Positions 1-7,843 of a DNA stretch of 14,362 nt are shown one piece after another. The translations under genes were made by a program, and so were the position numbers. Each line of letters begins with the position of its first letter. Within the stretch, counting starts at the first letter, position 1. Source of the stretch: a bacterium (GTDB taxonomy: Bacteria; Verrucomicrobiota; Verrucomicrobiae; Opitutales; Opitutaceae); the NCBI GenBank assembly GCA_021780625.1, contig JAJXYI010000516.1:1-14362 (forward strand). Reading direction: 5' to 3'. Under the pieces are notes generated by a model. That model was given only the letters and a program-made list of their open reading frames with translations, was not told where the DNA came from and did no database searches.

Positions 1-1
1 G

Positions 2-553
2 GGGCCCGTGCGGAAGCTGATCGCCGCGCAGGGACGTCGTTCGGTGTTCAACATCCTGGGCCCGCTTATCAACCCGGGCCGCCCCGCACACGTGCTGCTT
101 GGCTCGTTCTCGGTGGAGTGGGCGGGCAAGCTCGCCGCCGCGGCGGACGTGCTCGGCGTCGGCGCCGGGCTCGCAGTCCACGGGGTGATCGAACAGGGAC
201 GGGGTATTGACGAACTCACCACGGCGACCGCCAACCGCGTCTTCGGCGCCGGCCGCCTTCGTGGACTCGACGGCGTGTGGCGCGCCTCGGACTTTGGGCT
301 TCGCGAGTCGCCGTTCTCGGACCTCGCCGGTGGCGATGTCGCGGCAAACCTGAAGCTCGTCTCCGACCTGCTCGACGGACGCGGCCCGGCGGGACTCGTG
401 GACACGATCGTGCTCAACGCTGCTGTTTGCCTCTGGCTGGTGGGGCGGGCCAACGACCCGCGCGAAGCGCTGGGCGAGTGCAGGAACCTGCTCCTCGGCG
501 GGGGCGTTCGGACCAAAATCGAGGCAACCCGCGACTTTTTCTCCCGCTCGTGA
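2..553 (+). CDS. trpD: Anthranilate phosphoribosyltransferase, 3' part only
   Basis: TrpD joins anthranilate to PRPP, giving phosphoribosyl-anthranilate, the second committed step of tryptophan synthesis in the cytoplasm. The reading frame is already open at base 2 and ends with TGA at 551-553. Only about the last 183 residues are present, roughly half of the usual 340 or so; the N-terminal helical part and the PRPP glycine loop lie upstream of the window. The segment RSVFNILGPLINPGRP is the conserved TrpD block after the KxR region. VHGVIEQGRGIDEL matches the usual VVHG...DEL segment but carries a few extra residues, so the protein is somewhat divergent. The C-terminal block with VLNAA and a final GG-x-K-x-E/A helix is also typical. 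The stop overlaps the glmM start (GTGA), which suggests translational coupling. Identification is from family motifs and is firm. Confidence 0.9.
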   Translation, partial: GPVRKLIAAQGRRSVFNILGPLINPGRPAHVLLGSFSVEWAGKLAAAADVLGVGAGLAVHGVIEQGRGIDELTTATANRVFGAGRLRGLDGVWRASDFGLRESPFSDLAGGDVAANLKLVSDLLDGRGPAGLVDTIVLNAAVCLWLVGRANDPREALGECRNLLLGGGVRTKIEATRDFFSRS

Positions 554-1902
554 ATCGCGTCTATTTCGGCACTGATGGCGTCCGCGGCCTGGTGGGCGGC
601 CCGTTGATCAATCCAGAGTTTGCCGCGCGGCTTGGCGAAGCTGCGGCTCGCTGGGCCCTCTCGGCCAACCTCGCGTTGCACGACGACGCGCCACGGCGCG
701 TACTGATCGGTCGCGACACCCGCGCCTCGGGACCGGCCCTCGTGCAGGCGCTCGCCTCGGGACTGGCGGCGGGCGGGCTCGCACCCGTGAGTCTCGGAAT
801 CGTGCCAACCCCCGCCGTATCCCACGCCGTGCGCAGCCATGGTGCCTTGCTGGGTGCGGTCGTGACCGCGTCGCACAATCCGGCTTCGGACAATGGCATC
901 AAGTTTTTCGGTCCCTCCGGAATCAAACTCGACGATACCCAGGAATCCGCGATCGAGGCGCTGATCCCATCCTCAGCCTCTGCGAAACCCTCTGCTCCGC
1001 TTCCAACGTTTGAGGTGGCTGGCGACTATGTCCGCGCAGCCCTGCAACTTCTGCCCGCAGCGCGGTTGACCGGCTGGCGCATCGTGGTCGATACCTCGAA
1101 CGGAGCGACCTGTTCGACGACGCCTGTCGTGCTTCGGGCGCTCGGGGCCGAGGTCGTTTCGATCGGAGCCTCTCCGGATGGCTCGAACATCAATGCCGGT
1201 GTCGGAAGTGAACATCCCGGCGTGATCGCGAACACGGTGATCGCCGAACGAGCCGTCCTCGGGATCGCGCACGATGGCGACGGCGACCGGTGCATCCTGT
1301 GCGACGAGCGTGGGGGGCCGCTCGATGGGGATGAACTGCTCGCGATCCTGGCCGTCCACGCGCTGCGCGCCGGACGCCTGGCAGGCAATACGCTAGTGGC
1401 GACGATCCAGAGCAATCTCGGCCTTGATCGCGCCGTGCGCGCTGCAGGCGGACGGGTCCTGCGGACGCCCGTGGGCGACCGCTATGTCATCCAGCGCATG
1501 CTGTCCGAAGGAGCGAGGCTCGGCGGCGAAAGCAGCGGACACGTCATTTGCGCAGACTTCACCCCGTCGGGCGACGGTCTTGTGGCGGCTCTGCGGGTGA
1601 TCCAAGCCATGCTCGAAACGGGGCAGCCGCTGTCCGAGCTGCGCAAGGTGATCTCAAAGCTTCCCCAGCGCACGGGCGCCCTGCGTGTGCGGGAAAAACG
1701 GCCGCTGGCCGACCTGACGGAACTGCGCCGCGTGATCGAACGGATCGAGCGGGAGTTTGGCGAAGATGGCCGCCTCCTGGTTCGCTATTCCGGCACCGAG
1801 CCGAAATTGAGGCTTCTCGTGGAGGGGCCGGACGAAGGCTCCGTTTCCGACGCTTACCTGCGCCTTGAATCTGCCGCGCGTGCCGAGCTCGAGGTGCTCT
1901 GA
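550..1902 (+). CDS. glmM: Phosphoglucosamine mutase GlmM
   Basis: GlmM converts glucosamine-6-phosphate to glucosamine-1-phosphate, a step toward UDP-GlcNAc for peptidoglycan and LPS. The chosen GTG start at 550 overlaps the trpD stop and gives 450 residues, the normal length for the family; the frame is open further upstream, but that part only shadows trpD. Residues 4-13 (VYFGTDGVRG) are the family N-terminal signature. VTASHNP carries the phosphoserine nucleophile at about Ser108. DGDGDR at 242-247 is the Mg-binding loop. The substrate loop reads GGESSGH, where most GlmM proteins have GEQSGH, and the C-terminal phosphate-binding loop is RYSGTEPKLR. The related phosphomannomutase/phosphoglucomutase family is the only realistic alternative. 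The overall pattern, including SGDGLVAAL and the length, favours GlmM. It probably shares a transcript with trpD. Confidence 0.93.
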   Translation: MNRVYFGTDGVRGLVGGPLINPEFAARLGEAAARWALSANLALHDDAPRRVLIGRDTRASGPALVQALASGLAAGGLAPVSLGIVPTPAVSHAVRSHGALLGAVVTASHNPASDNGIKFFGPSGIKLDDTQESAIEALIPSSASAKPSAPLPTFEVAGDYVRAALQLLPAARLTGWRIVVDTSNGATCSTTPVVLRALGAEVVSIGASPDGSNINAGVGSEHPGVIANTVIAERAVLGIAHDGDGDRCILCDERGGPLDGDELLAILAVHALRAGRLAGNTLVATIQSNLGLDRAVRAAGGRVLRTPVGDRYVIQRMLSEGARLGGESSGHVICADFTPSGDGLVAALRVIQAMLETGQPLSELRKVISKLPQRTGALRVREKRPLADLTELRRVIERIEREFGEDGRLLVRYSGTEPKLRLLVEGPDEGSVSDAYLRLESAARAELEVL

Positions 1903-1921
1903 GGTCGCTGGTCGGACGGCA

Positions 1922-1963
1922 GGAACCAGAAGTCAGCGGCCAGAGGTCAGAAGCCAGAGGAGG
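1922..1963. repeat. Degenerate heptamer repeat (GARGYCA-like), six units
   Basis: Just downstream of glmM the sequence splits into six consecutive 7-base units: GGAACCA, GAAGTCA, GCGGCCA, GAGGTCA, GAAGCCA, GAGGAGG. The shared pattern is GARGYCA. The related motif appears on the opposite strand before purH at the other end of the window. The tract lies between convergent genes (glmM and the EamA gene). I see no coding role. The units are read directly from the sequence; any function is unknown. Confidence 0.7.
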
Positions 1964-2034
1964 GAGTCAAGGCTCCGAATCCTTGGCAGGGTGACGTCTC
2001 CGTGCTCCGGATGCGCCCTCTTCCCGCGGTGGAA

Positions 2035-2892
2035 TCACGCCGCTCGTCGGCCGCGTTCGGCCAGTACGAGGGCGAGGGCCAGGACGGCGCCTCCGGCGAG
2101 CAGGCGGGGTAGGTTGGTGTGCTCTCCAAAGACGAGCAGCGAGACCAGCACGGCGATCGGCAGCTTGACGTTGTTCATGACAGCGAGCGTGCCCGCATTG
2201 ACCTTTTCGGCCCCGAGATTCCACCAGTAGAAGCAGACGCCGGCCGGAATGATTCCCAGGTAGACCAACGTCGCGATCTGAACCACGCCAAGATGGAATT
2301 GAGACCACTTCGTGATGAATGCGGAGGCCGCTAGGCTCGCGACAAACGCTCCGGCGTAGGGCAGGGCGAAGAGCTGGGCGTCGCTCACGTTTGAATCCGA
2401 GAGGCGGATACGCTCCCGGCGCCAGGCCAGCTGGCCCGCGGCGAAACAGACATTGGAGGCCTGCATGAGAAGAAACCCCTTCACGTGCGAGGCGTCGAGT
2501 GAGCGGATTTCGAGGATGATCGTCGAACCGGCCGCCGCGAGGAGTGCGGCCCACAGGTAATGCCATCGCCAGGCGCGCTCTAGGCTGGCGTCGATCAGCA
2601 CCACGTAGAGGGGCGTGAGCACGGTGAAGAGGGCGACTTCGTGCGCCTGCAGGTAATGATACGACTGCAGATAAAACAGGTACATAGCGCCAAACTGCAC
2701 TGCGCCGATGAACGCGAGGCGCACCCGAGACGCCATAGGGACCCGGCTCAGGCGGACGAACGGAAGGAAGACCAGGAAGGCGATGCCGAGCCTGAGCGTC
2801 GCCACGGCCGTCGCATCGACAGTCGAGAGCTGATCCTTCACGAGGCCGAACGAGAATGCCCAAAGCAGGGAGGTGATGATCAGGTAAAACAT
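2035..2892 (-). CDS. EamA/DMT-family membrane transporter
   Basis: This is a hydrophobic protein of 285 residues with about ten predicted membrane helices arranged as two EamA repeats, the layout of drug/metabolite transporter (RhaT/YdcZ-like) permeases. The first repeat begins at the start codon (FYLIITSLLWAFSFG) and includes ATLRLGIAFLVFLPF. The second begins around AGQLAWRRERIRL and ends with a helix around VMNNVKLPIAVLVSLLVFGE, a typical final EamA segment. The ATG at 2892 was chosen because the first helix starts there. A TTG at 2934 would add 14 polar, arginine-rich residues. Neither start has a clear ribosome binding site. The substrate cannot be read from the sequence; members export amino acids, nucleosides, drugs or other metabolites. 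It lies 177 bases downstream of ccoI on the same strand, so it may be transcribed separately. Confidence 0.85.
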   Translation of the reverse strand: MFYLIITSLLWAFSFGLVKDQLSTVDATAVATLRLGIAFLVFLPFVRLSRVPMASRVRLAFIGAVQFGAMYLFYLQSYHYLQAHEVALFTVLTPLYVVLIDASLERAWRWHYLWAALLAAAGSTIILEIRSLDASHVKGFLLMQASNVCFAAGQLAWRRERIRLSDSNVSDAQLFALPYAGAFVASLAASAFITKWSQFHLGVVQIATLVYLGIIPAGVCFYWWNLGAEKVNAGTLAVMNNVKLPIAVLVSLLVFGEHTNLPRLLAGGAVLALALVLAERGRRAA

Positions 2893-3069
2893 GCCGATGC
2901 CCGGAAGCACCGGCGAGCGACGCCACCGGGTCAAGCGGGAAGGCTCTGGACTGAACGTCCCCGGAGTTTAAATCCCCGCCTCGTGGAAATGGCCCCGGTT
3001 CACGCAGTTGCCGTTGGGTCAATTTGCCATGCCAGGGTTGATCGGCTCGTGCAGCCTTCGTGCTCGGGC

Positions 3070-5496
3070 TCAGGCAATTGAAAACGCCGGCTTCATCCCG
3101 ATCGATACGATGAGCAGCGTTGCCAGCGAGTTTGCAGGCATGAGGATGGCCGCGACGAGTGGGTCCATGAGGCCTGACACCGCCAGTCCGACGGCGAGCA
3201 GGTTGTAGACGACCGAAAAGCTGAGAATGATCAGTTGGGTGTGATGGCGTATCCGATCGACGTCGAACAGCGCGCGGATGCCTCCGATGCCTCGTCCGAG
3301 GTAATAGAAATCCGCTTTCCGTTCGAGCAGTCCGCGATGCACGACGGGCGTCCCGCGGCAGAACGCCTTGTCGAAGGCAAGGCTGTCGTTTGCGCCGTCG
3401 CCGAGCATGAGTGTGTCGTCGGAGCCGCTCTCGGATATCCAGGAAGCCTTGTCCTCCGGTGAACGTCCGCCGAGGGCGCGGGAGGGCGGGATTCCGAGTT
3501 CCGTGGCGAGGCGTCGAACCTTTTCTGGATGGTCGCCGCTGAGAATCCAGGTCTCGAAGCCATGGGCCGACAATTGGGCGAGTTCTCCGGTGGCATCGGC
3601 CCTTGCTCGATCGGCAAACCGGAATTGGGCAAGCTGCGCGCCATTGCGGGCAAAGATCACTTCGCCTGCGGCACTGTCGGCGGTTTCCGGGCCCGCCAGT
3701 GCCCATGACGGGCGGCCAAGCCTCCACACGACTCCGCAGGCATCGTGCAGGCTGACGCCCTGGCCGACCTCCTCGTCCGCCTGGCCGGTAGCCGGTTCCG
3801 GAGCGCCGATCGCCAGCAATTCCGCCAGCAGCGTCTGGCTGATGGGATGGGCATTGTTCCGGACCATCGCATGGAGCGCGGCCCGGGCCTCGCCAGCGAG
3901 TGCGGAAAGCTCCTCGGGATTCTCCAACTCAGGTGTCTCAAGCGTGAGTGTGCCGGTCTTGTCGAAGACGATGCGCCGGACCCGCCTCAGTTTCGCCCAC
4001 AGGTCATTCTCGCGCACGAACACGCCGCGCCTGCGCAACGCGACGGCCGCCATCTCGTCGGCAAGGGGAAACGCGAGGCCGATGGCGCAGGGGCAGGAGA
4101 CGACCAACACGGCGGTCACCACAGCCCCCGTCCGCAGTGCGTCGTGCGTGGCGATTCCCCACGCGATGCCCGCGAGCGCCGCGATGACGAGGATCCCTAC
4201 CAGGTACCCGCGAATTATGCGTTCGAGAAAACGATGCCGCCAGCCCAGGCGTTCACCCGGACCGACCAGTTTCGCGAGCAGCGAGTCGTCCCAGACCTGG
4301 CGCGCGCAGAGGCGCGCGTCGGCCCGGCTGACGTTCAACGCGCCTGCCGGCACGACTTCGCCCTGGCGGTAAATGCGGGGCTCGGATTCGCCGTTGATCG
4401 ACGACAGGGAGAACGCGCAATCCGCGGACTCGAGCCGCGACTCCACCGGGGAAGTCTGACCATTGGCGAGCAGGTACTGCTGCCCGGTGCGAATCTGCTC
4501 GGGCGAGACCTCTGCCGATCCCCCGTCCTCACTGAAGATCCGCAGGCTCGCCGGCTTCACCTGCTGGGCCAGCAGGCGTCGCTGGTTCTTCTCGACCGCC
4601 GCCACCTGGGCCCAGCGGCCGATCAGCATCAGGAGAATGAATACCGAAAGAAAATCGAAATAGACGAACCGGTCGACGCCCGCGACAAACCCGTAGGTGG
4701 AGCCGGCGTACGCGCCCAGGATTCCCAGCGCGATGGGCAGGTCGATGTGCAGCGCCCCCTCGCGCAGCGAGCGCACCGCGCGCCCGAGAAAATGGCTCCC
4801 CCCCACGAGCAGGCTCAGCGTGCCGCACCCGAACGAGATCGCGCCGAAGAGCCGTGCGTATTCGAACGAGGGCTTCATGCCGAAATAGGTCGGCAGGGTG
4901 AACAGCATGACGTTCATCGCGAACGCCCCGCAGAGGCCGATCCGGCGTACAAGGTCGCGGCTCTCCGAGTTGTCCCCGACTCCTCCCGCCGGGCCGAGCA
5001 GGTAGCCGAACGATTGCAGTTTCGCGGCGAATGCGGGCAGGTCGCACGCGCCGGCATCCCAGCGCAGGCGCATCTCGCCGGTCTGCGCGTTGACCACCGA
5101 GTCCCTCGCGCCCGGGTGCTGCTGGTACAGGCGTTCGATCAGCCACACGCAGCCCGCACACGAGATGCCCTGGATCGAGAGCGAAAGCTCAGGATGACGA
5201 CGGTCCTCGCCGCGGGCCGCCTCGGCCTTTTCCGCAGCCTCCTGCGCACGGGCCAGCCACGTCGTGTCGCGGGGCTGGAACAGCGAGGCGTCCGCCGGCG
5301 GCGTCACGGTGTCCTTGAAACGGTAATACGCGTCGAATCCGCCCTCGTGGATCAGTCGATTCACGTACGCGCAGCCCGCGCAGCAAAAGCCCGTATCCCG
5401 CGCGCGCTCGTCGAGCAGTGGCGAACCGCAATGCCTGCAAACGGGGCGGTCGCGCGTCCGCGCCGGCCGCGAATCGGTCTCCGGCGTTGCGCTCAC
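3070..5496 (-). CDS. ccoI: Copper-transporting P-type ATPase for cbb3 oxidase assembly (CcoI/FixI)
   Basis: CcoI is a P1B-type ATPase in the inner membrane that moves copper out of the cytoplasm for the CuB site of cbb3 oxidase. With the GTG start at 5496 it has 808 residues. In order: an N-terminal cysteine cluster (C20, C23 and FCCAGC at 38-42) typical of CcoI, an HMA metal-binding loop SCAGC (C113, C116), the membrane CPC motif at 468-470, the phosphorylation loop DKTGT (Asp512), the HP motif (H550-P551) and GDGAND at 699-704. The actuator loop reads NGES (368-371) instead of the usual TGES; its Glu370 is kept. The frame is open back to an ATG at 5688, but that part overlaps the SafE-like gene and reads as low-complexity arginine/serine. 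The GTG follows the SafE stop by one base (TGACGTG), so coupled translation is likely. It is the last gene of the operon. Confidence 0.93.
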   Translation of the reverse strand: MSATPETDSRPARTRDRPVCRHCGSPLLDERARDTGFCCAGCAYVNRLIHEGGFDAYYRFKDTVTPPADASLFQPRDTTWLARAQEAAEKAEAARGEDRRHPELSLSIQGISCAGCVWLIERLYQQHPGARDSVVNAQTGEMRLRWDAGACDLPAFAAKLQSFGYLLGPAGGVGDNSESRDLVRRIGLCGAFAMNVMLFTLPTYFGMKPSFEYARLFGAISFGCGTLSLLVGGSHFLGRAVRSLREGALHIDLPIALGILGAYAGSTYGFVAGVDRFVYFDFLSVFILLMLIGRWAQVAAVEKNQRRLLAQQVKPASLRIFSEDGGSAEVSPEQIRTGQQYLLANGQTSPVESRLESADCAFSLSSINGESEPRIYRQGEVVPAGALNVSRADARLCARQVWDDSLLAKLVGPGERLGWRHRFLERIIRGYLVGILVIAALAGIAWGIATHDALRTGAVVTAVLVVSCPCAIGLAFPLADEMAAVALRRRGVFVRENDLWAKLRRVRRIVFDKTGTLTLETPELENPEELSALAGEARAALHAMVRNNAHPISQTLLAELLAIGAPEPATGQADEEVGQGVSLHDACGVVWRLGRPSWALAGPETADSAAGEVIFARNGAQLAQFRFADRARADATGELAQLSAHGFETWILSGDHPEKVRRLATELGIPPSRALGGRSPEDKASWISESGSDDTLMLGDGANDSLAFDKAFCRGTPVVHRGLLERKADFYYLGRGIGGIRALFDVDRIRHHTQLIILSFSVVYNLLAVGLAVSGLMDPLVAAILMPANSLATLLIVSIGMKPAFSIA

Positions 5497-5497
5497 G

Positions 5498-6196
5498 TCA
5501 GAAGCAGCAGACGAAGTTGTCCAGGCTAGGTCCCTCGAATCCGAGGGTGGCCCGCAGCCGCCACGCGACCATGAGCGCTGCAGCGAGCGCGAGCGTGACC
5601 CGGATGCCGGAGACCCAGGAGGGGGAGAGCTTGGCGCGGATCCAGGCAAACTGCGACTGCGCGAGCCACAGCAATGGCATGGTGCCAAACGCGAAGCAGA
5701 GCATGAATTCGAGGCCGCGCAGCGCCGAACCCGCGATCAGCGAGGCAGCGAGCGCGAAATAGAGCGGTCCGCAGGGAAGCAGGGGCGTGGCGAGGCCCAG
5801 CGCGACCGCCGCCTGCGTGCGGGAACGCCGCTTGAACCAGGCATGCAGCTGGAAGGTCCAGCGGCTCATCGCCGCCAGCTTCGGAAGATGGCGCTCCCAA
5901 TTGAATGCCAGCCCGATGAAGAACACGACCATCAGCCATGGAATCCATCGCACGACCCCGTGAGACAGAAATCCCACCGCGAAGCGACCGAGGCCGCCCG
6001 CGAGCGCGCCCATGGCGCCGTAGCTTACCGCCCTCGAGACGTGATAAAGCGTGCCGGTCGTCACCGGATCCGCGCGCTCTCCCGGTGAGGGCATGATGAT
6101 GCAGGCGAGCGGTCCGCACATGCCGGCGCAATGCAGGCTCGTGACGAGTCCCGCGATGAGGGCTGTGGTGGCGGAGTTGATCGCCGGAAGGGTCAT
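5498..6196 (-). CDS. SafE/TauE-like membrane protein of the cbb3 cluster (COG2836 type)
   Basis: This membrane protein of 232 residues, with about six predicted helices, belongs to the SafE/TauE-like (UreH/DsbD-related) group often found beside ccoI. The first helix carries SLHCAGMCGP (H22, C23, C27) and a later helix carries PLLPCGPLY (C142), the two paired cysteine motifs of this group. They suggest metal or thiol handling within the membrane. The protein ends in a Cys-Cys-Phe tail (C230-C231), a possible extra metal ligand. Copper delivery or export for oxidase assembly is an inference from its neighbours; the sulfite exporter name is only a family label. The ATG at 6196 overlaps the stop of the 48-residue gene by four bases (ATGA), and the stop lies one base before the ccoI GTG, so three genes are tightly coupled. 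Confidence 0.85.
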   Translation of the reverse strand: MTLPAINSATTALIAGLVTSLHCAGMCGPLACIIMPSPGERADPVTTGTLYHVSRAVSYGAMGALAGGLGRFAVGFLSHGVVRWIPWLMVVFFIGLAFNWERHLPKLAAMSRWTFQLHAWFKRRSRTQAAVALGLATPLLPCGPLYFALAASLIAGSALRGLEFMLCFAFGTMPLLWLAQSQFAWIRAKLSPSWVSGIRVTLALAAALMVAWRLRATLGFEGPSLDNFVCCF

Positions 6197-6339
6197 GGGA
6201 TCGATTCCTGTTCGATCGGGATCTCCTGAGGCCTATGCTTTTCCGCAAAATAGACGACCGCAAACCAACCCAGCGCCTGGGCGACTAGCACGGCGCTGAT
6301 GATCAGCATGAACGGGTTTCTCTTGGGCTTGGTTTCCAT
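6193..6339 (-). CDS. Small single-helix membrane protein (48 residues) in the cbb3 operon
   Basis: A short open frame sits in the gap between ccoG and the SafE-like gene. It runs from ATG at 6339 to TGA at 6193-6195 and encodes 48 residues: a basic start (METKPKRNPF), one hydrophobic helix at about 10-32 (MLIISAVLVAQALGWFAVVYF), then a charged tail ending ESIP. It starts seven bases after the ccoG stop, and its stop overlaps the next ATG (ATGA), which strongly suggests that it is translated. In many cbb3 clusters this position holds ccoH/fixH, a protein of about 150 residues with one N-terminal helix. This protein could be a reduced CcoH-like assembly factor or an unrelated small subunit. I see no FixH periplasmic domain, so no symbol is given. 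Confidence 0.7.
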   Translation of the reverse strand: METKPKRNPFMLIISAVLVAQALGWFAVVYFAEKHRPQEIPIEQESIP

Positions 6340-6346
6340 GGTGTTC

Positions 6347-7774
6347 CTATTTGAGAAGCGCCGCATCGGGCCCGAGGAAGTCCACGCTGCGCCTGATTTC
6401 GAAGGTCTTCTTTTCGTCGCTCATGACGATGGTGAAGGAGAACGGCCCCGTGTACTCAGAGCGGCTCTCGGTGTAGACGACGGGCAGCAGTTCCTCCGCC
6501 ATCGGGCCGATCGTGACCGGGCCATCAAGGCCCGTCTGCACAAGGTGCGACCCGCCCTGGAAATTCACGATGAAGTTCGCGGGCTTGTTCGTCTTGTTGA
6601 CCAGACGGACCATGAACTGATTTCGGATGTCGTGGCTGTCGATGATGTACGGTGTGCCCACGATGCGCGTGACCGCGAAGTCGGCGGGACGTACGCGGGA
6701 GAACGTGATGCCGGAGACGATCGCGCCGATCAGCAGGGCGGTGGCATAGACGATCGTGCGGGGACGGATCCAGCGGGTTCTTCCTCCGGATAGTCCGTCC
6801 AGCGAATCGTAGCGAATCAGTCCACGCGGACGCTCCACGCGGTCCATCACCTCGTCGCAGGCGTCGATGCAGGCCGCGCAGCCGACGCACTCGAGCTGGA
6901 GTCCCTGGCGGATGTCGATGCCGGTCGGGCAGACCTGGACGCAGCGATTACACGAGATGCAGTCGCCTGCGCCCGTGGTGCCGAGCTTGCCGCGGGGTTC
7001 GCCGCGCTTCTTGTCGTAGCCGATCACCAGGGAGTTGTCGTCGATCAGCGCCGATTGGAGCCGCCCGTACGGGCAGATCACGATGCACAGCTGTTCGCGA
7101 AACCAGGCGAAGTTGAAATAGAGGACGCCGGTCGCGATCATCATGAACGCAAACAGGCTCCAGTTCTCCTCCGGTGCTGAGTTTATCATCCGCCACAGCT
7201 CGGGGATGGACACGAAGTAGGCGAGGAACAGGTGGGCGATTGCCGCGGAGGCGATGATGTAGAGCCCGTGTTTGGCGGTCCTGCGTGCAATCTTGCTCCC
7301 CGAGAGCGGGGCCTCGGCGAGGCGTCGGCGCGCCACCGAGTCGCCGTCGATCCATCGCTCGATCCGCCGGTACACGAAATCCAGGAATACCGTATGCGGA
7401 CATGCCCAGCCGCACCAGATGCGCCCGAGCAGTGCCGTGACAAAGAACAGCGTGAAGCCCAGCCCTGTGATCAGGAAGAAGAGCATCCACATATCCTGCG
7501 CGGCAAAGGTCATTCCGAACAGATGGAAGCGCCGCTGGGCGACATCCAGGAACACCGCCGGAAACCCGTTGATCGGAATCCACGGCATCAGGCCGTAGAT
7601 CAGGATCAGCGCCGCCGCGGCGATCGTGCGCCACTTGAAGAAACGGCCGCGTGCGTCGGCCGGATACAGGAAACGGCGCGAACCGTCGTCGCGGATCGTG
7701 GTGACGGAGTTCAGGCTCGGGGCCTCGTGGGTCCGGGCGTGCTTCGGGTTCTGATTGGAATCGGGAGTATCCAC
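6347..7774 (-). CDS. ccoG: cbb3 oxidase accessory Fe-S protein CcoG (FixG/RdxA)
   Basis: CcoG is an inner-membrane polyferredoxin-like protein linked to cbb3 oxidase maturation; in characterised members it reduces copper for the assembly path. The 475 residues show membrane helices (about 50-66, 95-117, 170-190, 205-222 and 340-358) and two 4Fe-4S motifs. The first is C272, C275, C278 and C282-Pro, the second C296, C299, C302 and C306. CGWACPH (C121, C125) and CIVICPYGR (C230, C234) are also family hallmarks. The C-terminal part, after about residue 360, is the Ig-like periplasmic domain of the FixG family. The start is a GTG at 7774; no internal Met precedes the first helix. It lies 69 bases after ccoP, the largest gap in the operon, and seven bases before the 48-residue gene. 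Confidence 0.94.
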   Translation of the reverse strand: MDTPDSNQNPKHARTHEAPSLNSVTTIRDDGSRRFLYPADARGRFFKWRTIAAAALILIYGLMPWIPINGFPAVFLDVAQRRFHLFGMTFAAQDMWMLFFLITGLGFTLFFVTALLGRIWCGWACPHTVFLDFVYRRIERWIDGDSVARRRLAEAPLSGSKIARRTAKHGLYIIASAAIAHLFLAYFVSIPELWRMINSAPEENWSLFAFMMIATGVLYFNFAWFREQLCIVICPYGRLQSALIDDNSLVIGYDKKRGEPRGKLGTTGAGDCISCNRCVQVCPTGIDIRQGLQLECVGCAACIDACDEVMDRVERPRGLIRYDSLDGLSGGRTRWIRPRTIVYATALLIGAIVSGITFSRVRPADFAVTRIVGTPYIIDSHDIRNQFMVRLVNKTNKPANFIVNFQGGSHLVQTGLDGPVTIGPMAEELLPVVYTESRSEYTGPFSFTIVMSDEKKTFEIRRSVDFLGPDAALLK

Positions 7775-7843
7775 GAGTCGGATCTTCGGAATGGGTCCGG
7801 CGGGACCGGCCGGGCGCGTGCCGCGGAGGCCCCGGGTCGGGAG

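Noticed and set aside
2893..3069. Terminator or promoter between ccoI and the EamA gene
   Set aside because: I looked for a stem with a T-run and for -35/-10 pairs. I found only a mirror-type repeat near 3045-3070 and a short TTTAAA palindrome near 2966-2972, neither convincing.
1967..3727. Minus-strand frame of 586 codons across the EamA gene, the gap and the end of ccoI
   Set aside because: It spans two real genes in another frame and has Arg/Pro-rich low-complexity composition with no domain.
3745..5529. Long + strand frame of 594 codons opposite ccoI
   Set aside because: It mirrors a firmly identified CcoI, is rich in Arg, Gln and Ala, and shows no family motif; open antisense frames are common in GC-rich genes.
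5497..5688. ATG start for CcoI at 5688
   Set aside because: The 64 added residues lie inside the SafE-like gene and are Ser/Arg/Pro-rich, unlike any CcoI N-terminus; the GTG at 5496 places the conserved Cys cluster at the normal position.
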